Assembly (NCBI GenBank): GCA_021018995.1
Contig: CM037596.1
Span: forward strand, 68,985,367-69,049,366
Length of the DNA: 64,000 nt
Direction of reading: 5' to 3'
Source of the DNA: Chloranthus sessilifolius
Lineage: Eukaryota > Streptophyta > Magnoliopsida > Chloranthales > Chloranthaceae
Made by a program: the position numbers and the translations under genes. This document shows positions 32,031-43,663 of this stretch, piece after piece (the first letter of the stretch is position 1; each line of letters opens with the position of its first letter). The notes under the pieces were generated by a model. That model ran no database searches. It saw nothing but the letters and a program-made list of their open reading frames with translations, and had not been told where the DNA came from.

Positions 32031-33390
32031 ATTGCTCATGAGTTTCAAGATGTATTTCCAAATGAGTTGCCAGGATTGCCGCCAGATAAAGAAGTAGAGT
32101 TTGCTATCGACTTAGCGCCAGGAACGAAGCCTGTATCAAAAGCACCATATCGAATGGCTCCTATTGGGTTAAAGGAATTGAAGGAGCAACTATAAGAACT
32201 CCTCAATAAAGGGTTCATAAGACCTAGTGTGTCTCCTTGGGGAGCACCGGTCTTATTTATGACGAAGAAGGATGGGTTGATGAGACTGTGCATCGACTAT
32301 CGTCAGTTGAATAAGTTAACCATAAAGAATCAATACCCTTTGCCTAGGCTTGATGATTTTTTTGATCAGTTGCAAGGTGATAGATTCTTTTCCAAGATCG
32401 ACTTGAGATCTGGATACCATCAATTAAGAGTCAAAGCAGAGGATGTACAGAAGGCGATATTCAAAACTAGATATAGACACTACGAGTTCTTGGTAATGTC
32501 GTTTGAATTGACTAATGCACCAGCTTCATTCATGGATTTAATAAATCGGGTGTTTAAACCACACCTTGACACTTGTGTAGTTGTATTCATAGATGACATC
32601 CTCATCTACTCGAAGATAAAGAAGGAGCATGAACATCATTTGAGGATTTCTTTACAGACACTACGTGAGCACCAATTATATGCCAAACTCAGTAAGTGTG
32701 AGTTTTGGTTAGAGAAAGTGAGTTTCTTGGGACATGTTGTCTCAAAGGAAGGCATTACAGTAGATCCAGCAAAGATCGAGGTAGTATTAGAATGAGAACA
32801 ACCAATGACTGTGACAGAGATTCACAATTTTCTTGGTCTGACTGGATATTATAGAAGGTTTGTAGAGGGATTTTCAAAGATCTCAGGATCGCACATGAAA
32901 CTTACAAGGAAGAATGTGAAGTTTGAGTGGACTGAAGAGTGTGAGAAGAGTTTTTAAGAACTCAAGAAAAGGTTGACTACAACACCTGTGTTGGCTATAC
33001 CTTCAAGTAATGGAAGGTTTGCTATATATAGTGACGCTTCATATAGTGGTTTAGGTTGTGTACTCAACCAAGATAAGAAGGTTATTGCTTATGGGTCGAG
33101 ACAGCTTAAGGACCACGAGAAAAATTACCCAATACATGACTTGGAACTAGCAGCAGTGATCTTCGTATTGAAGATATGGAGACACTACTTATATGGAGAG
33201 ACCTTTGAGATATTCACTCATCATAAGAGCCTCTAATATCTATTTACACAGAGGAACTAAATATGAGGCAATGGAGATGGATGGAATTTCTCAAGGACTA
33301 CGATTGCTCCATTCAGTATCATCCAGGCAAGGTGAATATTGTGGCAGATGCTTTGAGTCGGAAGAGTTTGGCTCTGTTATCTAACCTTGT
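32031..33390 (+). pseudogene. Chromovirus D reverse transcriptase and RNase H
   Basis: RT begins near [13 protein letters not shown] (32044) and includes a 188-residue open stretch (32229-32795) with [32 protein letters not shown] and the catalytic [11 protein letters not shown] (FIDD, ~32586), all intact. Stops at 32193 and 32793 break it. RNase H follows with [15 protein letters not shown] (first Asp), [21 protein letters not shown] (Glu) and the decayed GKxNxxADALSRK end around 33330-33370. Confidence 0.9.
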
Positions 33391-33526
33391 TATAAGAATC
33401 CGAAGATAGAAACTACTAGAGGATCTTTTCTTATATGATTCAAAGATCGAGGTACAAGCTTCAGGAGCCTTATTGGCTAACATTTTGATCTGACTGACGA
33501 TCTTCCATCATATTCACGAGTTATAG

Positions 33527-35071
33527 ATGAAAGATGCCAAATTAGAGAAAATCAGACAGGGTGTGCTTGATGGCAGTAAATTGGATTTCTCCATCAAAGA
33601 GGATGGATCACTTTTATTCAGTGGACGTCTATGTATACCAATCGATGCTGACCTTTGGCAGACTATTTTAGACGAAGCCCATAAGTCTAAGTATACTATT
33701 CATCTTGGTCGTACCAAGATGTACCAGGATTTGAAGAACTACTGGTGGAGAGTTTTAAAATAGGATGTTACTGAGTACGTTACAAAGTGTTTGGTATGTC
33801 AGCAAGTGAAAGTAGATCATAGACATTCGACAGGTCTATTGCAACCTTTGCTAATACTGGAATGGAAATGAGAGTCAATTTCTATGGACTTCATATTCGG
33901 ATTACCACAAACAACTAAAAAGTATGCCATTTGGGTAGTCGTTGATCGACTAACCAAATGAGCTTACTTCTTGCCATACAACACGATGTATACGGCAAGC
34001 AGACTAGTAGAGATGTACATGAAGGAGATAGTTTGATTACACGATATTCCAACCAGCATTGTTTCAGATTATGACCCATTGTATAATTCAAATTTTTGGC
34101 AAAAGTTTCAAGAAGGAATGGGTTCGCGATTGGATTTCAGTTCGACATTTCACCCACAGACGGATGGACAAATAGAACGGGTGAATCATATCATAGAAGA
34201 TATGCTCAGAGCATGTATGCTTGATTTTTGGGGATCATGGGATCAACACTTATCGTTGATCGAGTTTGCATACAAGGATTTCAGTTCGACATTTCACCCA
34301 TAGACCGATGGACAAATAGAACGGGTGAATCAAATCATAGAAGATGTGTTCAGAGCGTGTATGCTTGATTTTCGGGGATCATGGGATCAATACTTACCGT
34401 TGATTGAGTTTGCATACAATAACAGTTTTCAGACAAGTATCGGCATGACACCTTATGAAGTATTGTATGGATTGCGATGTAGATCACCGATCAATTGGGA
34501 AGAGATCGGCGAAAAGTTTGAATTAGGTCTGAAAATTATTGAGAGCAATGCCAAGGCCGTTTGTCTGATACGTGATAGAATAAAGACAACTTAGAGTAGG
34601 CAAAAGAGTTATACCAACATAAAGAGAATAAGTGTTGACTTTCAAATAGGCGATCACGTATTTGTTAAGATCTCACCAATGAAGGGTGTGATGCGCTTTG
34701 AAAAGTAGGGAAAATTAAGTCCACGCTACCTTAGACCACATGAAATTTTGGGAAGGGTTGGTGAAGTAGCATACAGAATTGCTATACCACCGCAACTTGA
34801 TCTGGTGCACAATGTTTTTCATGTGTCAATGTTACGAAAGTCCGTGAAGGACCCAACTCATGTCTTTGACGATCAATCGATCGAGATTTATGAGGATCTG
34901 ACCATGAGAGAGGATCCGATTCAGATACTTGATCAGAAGGAACAAGTGTTGCGCACAAAATGATTTCCATTAGTGCTTGTTAAGTGGTAGAATCATTCCG
35001 TGGAGGAAGCTACTTGGGAGCGCAAGGAGGAAATCCGTGATCAATACCCTCAATTGTTCGCTGAGAGTTGA
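33527..35071 (+). pseudogene. Chromovirus D integrase with C-terminal chromodomain
   Basis: The zinc-binding part ends CLVCQQVKVDHR (33787). The core shows SMDFIFGLP (first Asp), IVSDYDPLYNSNFW (second Asp) and STFHPQTDGQIERVN (Glu). The Glu-containing block occurs twice because of a 144-bp in-frame duplication (34133-34276 and 34277-34420). The GPY/F region reads RPHEILGRVGEVAYRIAIPP, and the end VLVKW...EEATWERKEEIRDQYPQLF is a chromodomain-type tail; TGA at 35069-35071. The chromodomain guides integration toward chromatin marks in this lineage. Six or more stops. Confidence 0.88.
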
Positions 35072-35224
35072 GAAAAGTGTAAAAATTGTAAATTTCGTTT
35101 GAGTTATACACTTAAGATTTTGATATGTAATGAGTAGCTTGATGAACTTATAAAGATCAATTATATGGAAGTTAAGGATGTAGCAATCCAATTGGAGTGA
35201 AAAATATAAAGTTTAAGGTTTCTG

Positions 35225-35620
35225 CCAAAATCGACTGATCGAAATAAAAATGATCGATCGATTTTACAGAACTGAGGAACAGACTGTTTCTATGAAAACC
35301 GATCGATCAAAGCCAAAACCGATCGATCAATTTTAAAACCGTTTGATTGAAATGAGCATTGATCGAATGAAATCACAAAACCAAAGAGAAAATTTTGAAC
35401 TAAGGGAAAGCTTATGAAAACAGACCGATCGGAATGGGCATTTTGACTGATCGATTTATGAAATCGATCGAACGAAATAAGTAACCGTCTGATCGAAATT
35501 CTGAACTGACCGATCAATTTGAAATCGACCGATCAAAATTATCGATTAGTGCATTTATGCGGGAAATCGACCGATCGAATTAAAAAATTGATCGATCGAT
35601 TTCGATAATATATATATGGG
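35225..35620 (+). promoter_or_regulatory. GATCGATCGA array and TATA box upstream of the extra ORF in D
   Basis: About 16 matches to (C)CGATCGATCGAAA or its variants lie in 35230-35605, the same motif family as in D LTRs. It ends with ATAATATATATATGGG, a likely TATA box (35608-35619). Two AAACCCTAG telo-box motifs (35815-35850) come shortly before the ORF's ATG. Array, TATA box, telo boxes and ATG form a promoter-like arrangement inside the element. Confidence 0.65.
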
Positions 35621-35858
35621 TCGTGCGATTTTGGTTTCAAAAATTTAGAAACTTGTTTTTTTTTTCTTGGGGTTTTTCTTGTGCTCTTGCTTGGAGATTC
35701 CAACTTTGATTTAATGCCTTTCGGAGTCAATTCTTTGCAAGATTTAGATCAAATCTCCACTCAAAGGCAAGTCTTAAACTTTTGGAGATTTGAAATTGTC
35801 ATTTCTACATTATAAACCCTAGTTTCTTTTAGTTTGGAAAAACCCTAGTTTCTACATT

Positions 35859-37018
35859 GTGATAAAAATGGCACCCAAAACTCGACAAACGTTAAAGAGC
35901 ACCACTTCGAAGAAACCCTCATCACAACCGAGTTCTTCTTCACAACCACCACAGACACCACCACCACCTCGTGAGCAACCCAACGAGTGGTGGGCTTCGA
36001 AGGGTTTTGAATCCGAGTTGAGCATTGATAAGACAATATTTGAGAAGCGGGGTGAGACGCAGTGGGCCTTTGCGTACATCCACAAGGTCGGATTAGACAA
36101 TATACTCGGGCCATTTCACGAATGTTATTACCCTCGCTTAGTGTGATTATTTTATCAAAAAATGCATGACCCTTTGTATGAAAATCAATGGTAGAGATTA
36201 CGAGTTTACGTATGACGATATTGTCGATGCCATGGAATGTTATGTGAAGTATGATACCGACATTGGGTTACAATAACCTTTTCCCAACACCGTAGATTTT
36301 GAAATTGTGAAAGGACAAATGACCGTGGATTTATCGAGCGATATGTGGATGCTCGATACCATTTTCAAGTGTAATTTCTATTCGTTAAGGCACAAGACTA
36401 AGAGACGTGGAGAGATAAACATGCGTTGTTTTCTGCATTTAATGGCCGATGGTTCACTGCACCTAAAATCATTTTTGAGGGTTTAAAATATGCTAGGGGA
36501 AAGATGTTAGAAGGGGTGGAAAAACCCGTTGACAAGATACCGTATGCCCGACTTATTTCCATCATGATTGAGGACTACGCAGGTAGCAATGCGTACACAA
36601 TTTCAAAAGCCGAGCCGAGATTGACTGATAATGTTAAGCCCTATACTCTTAAGGAATGGAGGAAGACTTATAATTGATTGCTTAAAAGACCGTTGGAAGA
36701 CCGTTGGAAGAAGAACAAGGACTACCTGAACCACATGATGCACCAGATGCCCCACAAGGCCAAGACCATCTAGCTCAAGACGCACCAGCACAGGATCAGC
36801 CAGTAGCTGCAGCTCCACCTCAGCAGTGTGCTCAGATCCGTATGCCACTACCACCCCAGCACACTGCTACGGCTAGTATTGATGATGTTTTCACCCTAGT
36901 GGCTGAGAACACTCATCAAATGACTGAGAATTATCATCAAATGGGTCGCCGGTTGGACTACCACAATGCTTTGCTTGCCGAGATGATGTGCTATATGTAC
37001 CCAGATGACTATCTATAG
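35859..37018 (+). pseudogene. Extra ORF downstream of chromovirus D pol, plant-transposon-protein-like
   Basis: It opens MIKMAPKTRQTLKS (ATG 35859 or 35868), then Ser/Pro-rich sequence and WWASKGFESELSIDKTIFEKR, with a frame change near 36145. The middle reads DMWMLDTIFKCNFYSLRHKT, then GLKYARGKMLEGVEKPVDKI and IPYARLISIMIEDY in another frame (36426-36677). A final piece (36704-37017) is Pro/Gln/Ala-rich and ends NALLAEMMCYMYPDDYL. The pattern recalls the 'putative plant transposon protein' domain found in extra ORFs of plant gypsy elements; I am not sure. At least two frameshifts. It lies inside the LTR pair, so it belongs to the element. Confidence 0.5.
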
Positions 37019-37742
37019 CACATGTCGGCGGTGCGAGCATGGATTTTGGAGGCGTTGAGCTCTGGAAAGGGACCCAGGGAGGACGATGAGCATCCGGGTG
37101 ATGCGACGGTTTGAGCTGTGATTCGAGGGGGGGGTATAGATATATACTTTTGTGTGTTTGGGGATGTATTACTTTTTAGAAATTAAATGTAATTAAAACA
37201 GGGGATTAGGATGTGAGTCCTTAAAACTATCGTGACATGGTTGCCACTTATTTTTGCGATCCTTGAACTATTGTGGCATGGTTGCCACTACGTGGTGTAA
37301 ATAACTTTTTGGATGTGGTTGCATAACGAATTTTGCATTTTCTATGAAATGTTCATATTTTCATATGCTATGCTAGTTGTGACTATGATTTTCGTGCAGG
37401 TACGTTGGATGGGTTAAATTGACCCATCTGATTAGTTGTGTACTTCCCTTGCATGTAATGTGATGTACTGGTGAATGTCGTGGGGAGTGTAATGTGATGT
37501 GTGTGAGGTTTTATACTTGGTTGATTAGTTAGATGTTTGGTCTAGCTTTGGCTAGAACTTTTATATAAGTTATAACTTGTTAAGTTCTCGTTAAAGGATT
37601 GGGTTCTCTAAAAAGAAAAATCATTGTGCTTTTAGCTGTTTTGTGTTTATGCGAGCTTGACTCCTTATGGAGCGACAAACCACTATGAAACCAAAATACC
37701 TTAGTTAATTTTCGAGGACAAAAATTTCTAAGGAGGGGAGAA
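37019..37742 (+). other. Chromovirus D 3' untranslated region and polypurine tract
   Basis: Non-coding, with two similar CATGGTTGCCACTT/CATGGTTGCCACTA blocks (37238-37290). It ends in the polypurine tract AGGAGGGGAGAA (37731-37742) immediately before the 3' LTR. The inverted copy at 51248-51664 matches this region from the D2 element. Confidence 0.75.
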
Positions 37743-40102
37743 TGTAATGTCCCGAAATTTTTTGACCTTTGAATAGTTTCTCTCGATGTGCATGCCCGAC
37801 TGGTCAAACACGTGACAGGATAATATATTAAAATATTTATTATGAGTTAAGATGTGATTAAGTTTGAGTGAAAAAGGAAGGCTTAGAATGTGTAAGAACC
37901 ATTAGATGACGTGTGATACACCGAGGTTCTGTGTATTGGCTTAACACACAAACGTGTGCTTTTAAGTATATAAGTTAAAAGATAAGAGAATTACTTCTCT
38001 TGTCTTGGTTGTTGAGGAGTAAATGAGAAGAGAGAGAAGGAGAAGGGCTTTGAATTCATGAGTGTGCTTGCAAGACTTGGACAGTGTGAAAAATTAAGGA
38101 TATGGGATCGATATGAATCCCCAAATTTAAAGCCTTGAAGATCTAGCTTGAGCTTGAGCCGGGAATCGAGGAATCGATCTAACCTAAGGTAATAAGAATT
38201 ATGATTTAGTGTGATATGTATGTGTGTTGTTTTAATTAGCATATGAATGAGAAAATTTGAAGAATAGGAAATTAGAAGTAAAGAAAAGAGTTTGAGAAGT
38301 TAGAAACCGTGATTGAGTGGAATCTGGCAAAATCGATCGACCGAAATAAGTGATCGATCGATCGATTTTGATAAGAGTGAAAGTGTGAAGGTTTCTGGAG
38401 AAACCGATCGATCAAAATTAAGTTTGATCGATCGATATGTAAACCGATCGATCAGTTTGAACACTGATTGATCGATTTGAGAAAAACAGTGAGTGTGTTA
38501 AGGTGTTTCTGAAGAAACCGATTAATTTAGAAATCGATCGAATGGATTGTGGTACCAAAATTGGATGGTTTCTAAAGGAATCGACAGATCGAAATAGAAT
38601 TCTATCGATCAATTTGGCAAATTCATGATTTTGTTCTGTTTTGGAGAGAGGACTTTGGGGAGACTTTATACCTTTCCATTTTAGGTCATTTATGATATAT
38701 AGACTATGATGTGATGTGTTTAGTTATGAACTGGTCATGTGTGTGAGAGGCTAGCTTGGATTGAGATGTCTTCATCTTAACTTCTCGTCGAGGTAGGTAA
38801 AACTTTATAACATGTACATTTGAATACAACTAGCATGTATGTAGTGATATGATAAGAATATGCGTGCTTTGCGACTTTGTCATTTTGATAGGATGAATTT
38901 CAATTCATAGCTTTTAAACATGTGAAGTGTGTGTATGACATTAAGAGAAAAACTATGTGTGTGTGTGTGTATGTGACATCAAAAGGATGTATACGTGTGT
39001 GACATTAACAGGATGTGAATAAGATGTGTGTGCAAGCTTTGAAAACTTTGAACTATTATAAATTACCCCAAATTCACGGTGACAAATTATATATACATTT
39101 TGTACTTTGATTTAAGATTCATGTGTGATACCCTACCGACGCGGCGGTATAACCGTGATCGGTACGACGGGATATCCATAAGTATGCTCCAGTACGGCGG
39201 GATATCCGTTCTTTGGTTACCATTCTGCGATAATTATTCATGCGGTCCAATTGCCTCTTCGCAGGGACTTGAAATATATCCGTGTGTAAAATTGTTCATT
39301 GAACGACGATAGTTGGGGTTTCCCATCGGTAAATCTATGTGGCTCTCGATGTTATACATGCTCGAGAGAATATTTAAGTGATGTTTTAAGTTTTGTACAG
39401 TAAGAACAAACCTTTGAAATCATGATAAGTGTGCTTTGAAATATGTGCATCAGATATTTGTTTTTGTCATTTTAAATGCTTTTAAATTATAATTTTTAGT
39501 AAGAGTATGTGCTTTGAATTATGTCATGAAAGATAAGTGTGATGTGAAAGATATACATGTTTTGTTATATTTCCCTATTGAGGTTCGATGTTAGTTCATC
39601 CCTCGACTATACGTCACAGGTATAGGTATTGAGTCGGGGACTGAGGACGTAGATCCTGAGGACCCGGAGTATGTGCCCGAGGAGGAGACTGAGCCCCCTC
39701 CTGACGAGTACTTTAGTGGACTAGCGTTGCGTACTTTGATATTTTATTGTGAGGCTTGGTACGTCCGACCAATATAAGTTGAGATTATGTAATTATGTCT
39801 GATATGGTGATTATTTTGTGAATCATCCTTGGGTGACTATTGTTTGTCACTGATGGTTCGGTTCAGTTATTTTGTTCATGCGATTGGCGTGAGATTAGAA
39901 CCGTCTTTTGTTATATTTTGGTTATGTCATTATATAAAAATGGAGATTTACTTTCTTTATGATGACTTGATCTGCTGAGTAAGAATGCATTCTTTGTTTC
40001 TGCTTTGTGTGTGGATGTGCCAAGTGTTCGGTGTGTTTTGGGATCGGTCTTGTTGACCATCTGACGGCACGAGTTTCTGGCACAGAAATCCGGGCTATCA
40101 CA
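37743..40102 (+). repeat. Chromovirus D 3' LTR (full length)
   Basis: TGTAATGTCCCG at 37743 to GGCTATCACA at 40102 (2360 bp). It has a TATA box candidate (TATATAA, 37967-37973), a GATCGATCGA array (38334-38620), a TG-repeat near 38955, two GTACGRCGGGATATCC blocks (39160-39210) and the core ACGTCACAGGTA (39611). It matches the truncated 5' LTR at high identity and D2's LTR at lower identity. Confidence 0.9.
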
Positions 40103-41297
40103 GTAACCGCGCACAGGCCGATGTCTCCTTGCGATCCACAATCGGAGAAGAAGGATAAAATTGAGAGGGAGATCAACGACTATTTGGCTTCGGAAGGGTA
40201 AAGGTGGTGGAGATTTTCTCCCCAAGGCTCTCTCTCTCTTTCTTTAGAAACCAAAATGAAATATCTTAGATATTTCACTTTCTTTAGTTTTAGTCTTTTA
40301 TACTCATGGGGCTTAGCTAGGTGTTGAGCAGGCACACCGCGAGTTGGTGCACGGGCTTTTTCATCAAGGGCCAAACTTGAGGTCTAGTTCATTTTTCACA
40401 CCAAAATACACTCTTATAATTAAATTATTTCAAAAATTTAAAGCAACATTACGTGCCTTGCCGAACCCATACACGTAGTTAGGTATGCTCGGGTTCAAAA
40501 TTTTCAGGATGTTACAGAGGGGGCTTGAATCACTAGATCAATGGGCATTATGGAGGTAGAGGGACCCACACCACCTGCCGGTCATGGATTCGCTTCAAGA
40601 GGAGGACTGATACTGATAACAACAACATCATCCACTGCCTCTATATTCTCCATGCCATGATCCTCAAATAGATCAAAGGCATTTGACATATCAAGAAAAA
40701 AATCAGGCAGAATTTCACTGATTTTAAAACTGAGTCAAAATAAAATAATCAGGTAAATCTAACAAACTGATTAAAAACCAGGCAGAAATCAGGCAAAACT
40801 AATAAACTGATTAAATATGGGCAGAACTAAAATAATCACTAATCCGATAAATAAAATAATCCCTGATTTTGCAGATTAAAAAAAAAGTGATTTAAAAAAA
40901 CTAATGAGGCAGATAAAAACTGATTTGAAAAAAAAAGAACTATTGAATTGAATGAAAACTGATTTAAAAACTAATCAGGCAAATAAAAATTGATGTAAAA
41001 AAACCTAATCAGGCAGATAAAAATTGATTTTAAAAAAAATAATTATTGAATCAAATGAAAACTAATTTAAAAACTAATCAGGCTGAAAAAATTGATTTAA
41101 AAAAAAACTATGGCAGATGAATCACTGATTTTGTAGATAAATAAAAAATTTGATTTAAAATTATTGATTGAATCTATTGAATCAGAACAAATTAAAAAAA
41201 AACACTTTTGAATCAGAATTAATCATTGATTTAAAAAAAGTATAGAACTTATTGGCTGATTGTGGTGTCGGTGGTCGAAGGACCTGTGGCCTGGAAC
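40103..41297. other. Unresolved segment between D and F
   Basis: Three parts. 40103-40508 ends TTTTCAGGATGTTACA, which resembles a chromovirus LTR 3' end, so it may be an LTR fragment. 40509-40690, read on the minus strand, gives a short open stretch with MSNAFDLFEDHGMENIE, possibly a retroelement polyprotein linker; it is too short to name. 40700-41250 is A-rich with a degenerate repeat alternating AATCAGGCA and ACTGATTTAAAAA. No gene can be supported. Confidence 0.4.
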
Positions 41298-43281
41298 TGT
41301 GACGCCCTGAAATCCGATATATGATCCATTTCGGCACATGAATGCATTCAATAATTAAAATTCAAATAAAGGAAACACAACAGTCCATTCTCATTAACTA
41401 GAATTCAAAGTTACATTCATTTCATTCTCAAATTAAAACAACTCCTACCCAAAGCTAATTCAATAAGTCCTCTGGAGTCTCTTCCTAAAAAACAGCTCCT
41501 GAGCCACGAGGTCCGGTCTAGGAAATTTAAATAGCAACTAGGGTGAGATAAAACTCAACAAGTAACCCCCAAAAATAAGTAATATAATTCCTACAACTTT
41601 TATGAATACAGTTCTATCATTTTTAAATGGAGAATACGAGATACCACTTGTCATAAGAGAAATACTATCATCTATATCATTACATAAAATTCAATGGTTC
41701 AGTATGGAGAAGAAGTACAAAAATAACTTAGTCTACAATTATACTACATATATCGTACAATTGTTAAGATAATAGCACCGATCCAAGTGCAATTGTATTC
41801 ATATAACCATTCATCTTGGATACTAGTTACAAAGGAGGGTTCTATATCATTTATTAATCCCAATGTCAACCATGCTGATCCGACTTGACAGAGTTTACTT
41901 CCTATTATGGAAGTACACAAATGGACTCGTTCGTCCAATACTACCACGCGGCCCCGTGGAGATCTTAAATAAATATCATATTCACATATATATTTTGCAA
42001 TCCTTTTTCAGGTTAGACACCATTTCACCAACTTCTGATTTTCACCATTTTGAAATTTCATTAACAGTCAAGAACATGTTAATCAACATAACAATTATAT
42101 TTCAACATTGAAAACCTATACCTATGGTTGAAAAATATATGCAATAGTCATGATATCCCTATGCTATGACAATAATTCTCATATTCATAACAACAATAAG
42201 AGAATCTACATATGCGAGTTCACTATCAATATTCACCATATGCGATATTCACATAATTGATTTATATATGGACAATATTTATACTTTGTTATTAAACTAA
42301 AATGGCATGGATAAAGTCACTTGCCTCAATCGTTAGATCCAAGGATTTTATGGGGAGTGCCCAAAGTTTCACAGTTCCAATGGTCACTTGGGCACAAGGG
42401 GAAAAAGTGCTCAATAAGGATATTGTCGAAGTTGGGAAAACGATAGAGAATTTTTCATCGAAGATTAGGGTTTAACGGTTATTTCAAATCCCTATTTTAG
42501 AAGACATCCGATTAACAAAAATTAAAACAAATTTTTTTTATAATGATCAAAATAAAAATTTAGTTTTTAAAACTCTTAGTTTAATAAAATCTCCGATTAA
42601 ATGCAAAATTTGTGCCAATATAAAATAACTTTAAGTTTCTTATTTAATGGAAACAAATCCTAAAACATTTGATTTTAAAAATTATGATTTAATATATAAA
42701 CGATAGATTTAAAAATCTAATTTAATAAATAAAAATCAGTTTTAAAGTTCCTAAATTTCTGAACCTTATATTATAAGATACTTCTCTAGTTTATACGATA
42801 ATTTTTAAATTAGGGATTCACCAAAACAATTAATATATATAATTAAAAATTCATCAAAATAAATAATATATATAATTAGAATAGAGAGGAGGAGAGAAAA
42901 CTAGTGATGACCGGTGTTTATCAAGAAACATTCTGGTGATTGGAGAACAGAGAAAAAAAGTAAAAAGAAGATAAAATATCAAATAAAAGACATACCTTAG
43001 AGAAAAAGATGAGCTTGAAGAAGAGCTTGGTGTGAAAGAGAGGAGGAAGAGAGCTCTATATATAGGCTCGGTGGGGTGACCGTTCGGATTCAGGATTAAT
43101 CGACGAGTAATGAGGGCGTTACTGAATTGAAGAAGAAGAAAAGGGAAACAGAGATTTGGGATTTAAGTTGCAAGGGCATGGTTAGGGTGTACATCATGTG
43201 CAAGATAGTGTGTGTGTATGTGCTCATGGGTTGAAATGGGTCAGTTTGGGTCGAGTAATGGATCGGTTAAGTTGGGTCATC
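41298..43281 (-). repeat. LTR of minus-strand chromovirus F (boundaries approximate)
   Basis: The right end on the minus strand is GGATTTCAGGGCGTCACA at 41298, typical of chromovirus LTR ends. A minus-strand TATATATAG box lies near 43057-43065. The start may be TGATGACCCAACTT near 43281, but no clear PPT supports it. The sequence is AT-rich (42520-42860) and lacks the motif arrays seen in the other LTRs. Confidence 0.6.
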
Positions 43282-43299
43282 ACGTTCTTCAATTTACCT

Positions 43300-43645
43300 T
43301 AAGCATTATTAAACAGATCCATGTACATCTGGCACATCTCATTTTCACGTTCCCATGTTTCATCGTCTCCGGAGTGATGTTGCCACAACTCTTTAACTCG
43401 AGGAATTCTTTTACTTCTAGTACTGTGACTTTTCTAATTGATGATTTTCCTTCGGGCTTCTACAAAAGATAGAGCCTCTTGTATTTCTACAGGTTCAGGG
43501 TCTAACATGTGTGTGGGATCAAATTTATAATCTCGTAGCATCGACACGTGGAGGATGTTGTCTATGTTAATGATGGAGGCAAGGCTAGTTGATAAATGAC
43601 CTTTCCAATCCTCTTTAGGATTTCAAACGGACTGACCGGCTTATA
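43300..43645 (-). pseudogene. Integrase C-terminus and chromodomain-like tail of element F
   Basis: Minus-strand reading from 43645 gives PFEILKRIGKVIYQLALPPS, the GPY/F module of chromovirus integrase, then ILHVSMLRDYKFDPTHMLD and PEPVEIQEALSF. After a stop near 43437 a decayed LELKSCGNITPETMKHGN (chromodomain-like) follows. It is cut at its upstream end by the (TA)n tract at 43647. Only this piece of pol remains. Confidence 0.8.
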
Positions 43646-43646
43646 G

Positions 43647-43663
43647 TATATATATATATATAT
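43647..43663. repeat. (TA)n microsatellite at an element boundary
   Basis: A run of alternating TA at 43647-43663 sits exactly between the F integrase remnant and the LTR of element G, suggesting a breakpoint or an AT-rich insertion target. Confidence 0.8.

Larger units (their letters stand above)
28146..40102 (+). mobile_element. Chromovirus D: Ty3/gypsy element with chromodomain and an extra 3' ORF
   Basis: Truncated 5' LTR (28146-29919), initiator-Met-type PBS, gag with CCHC knuckle, protease, RT, RNase H, integrase, chromodomain, an extra ORF with its own upstream motif array, PPT and full 3' LTR (37743-40102). Pol order and the C-terminal chromodomain place it among Tekay/Del-type chromoviruses. 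Stops occur in every enzyme. A second, inverted copy of the same family, D2, lies at 48768-51664. Confidence 0.9.

Noticed and set aside
40007-40201. Open frame crossing the D 3' LTR end (64 residues)
   Set aside because: It spans the LTR/flank junction and has no homologous reading in the other D LTRs.
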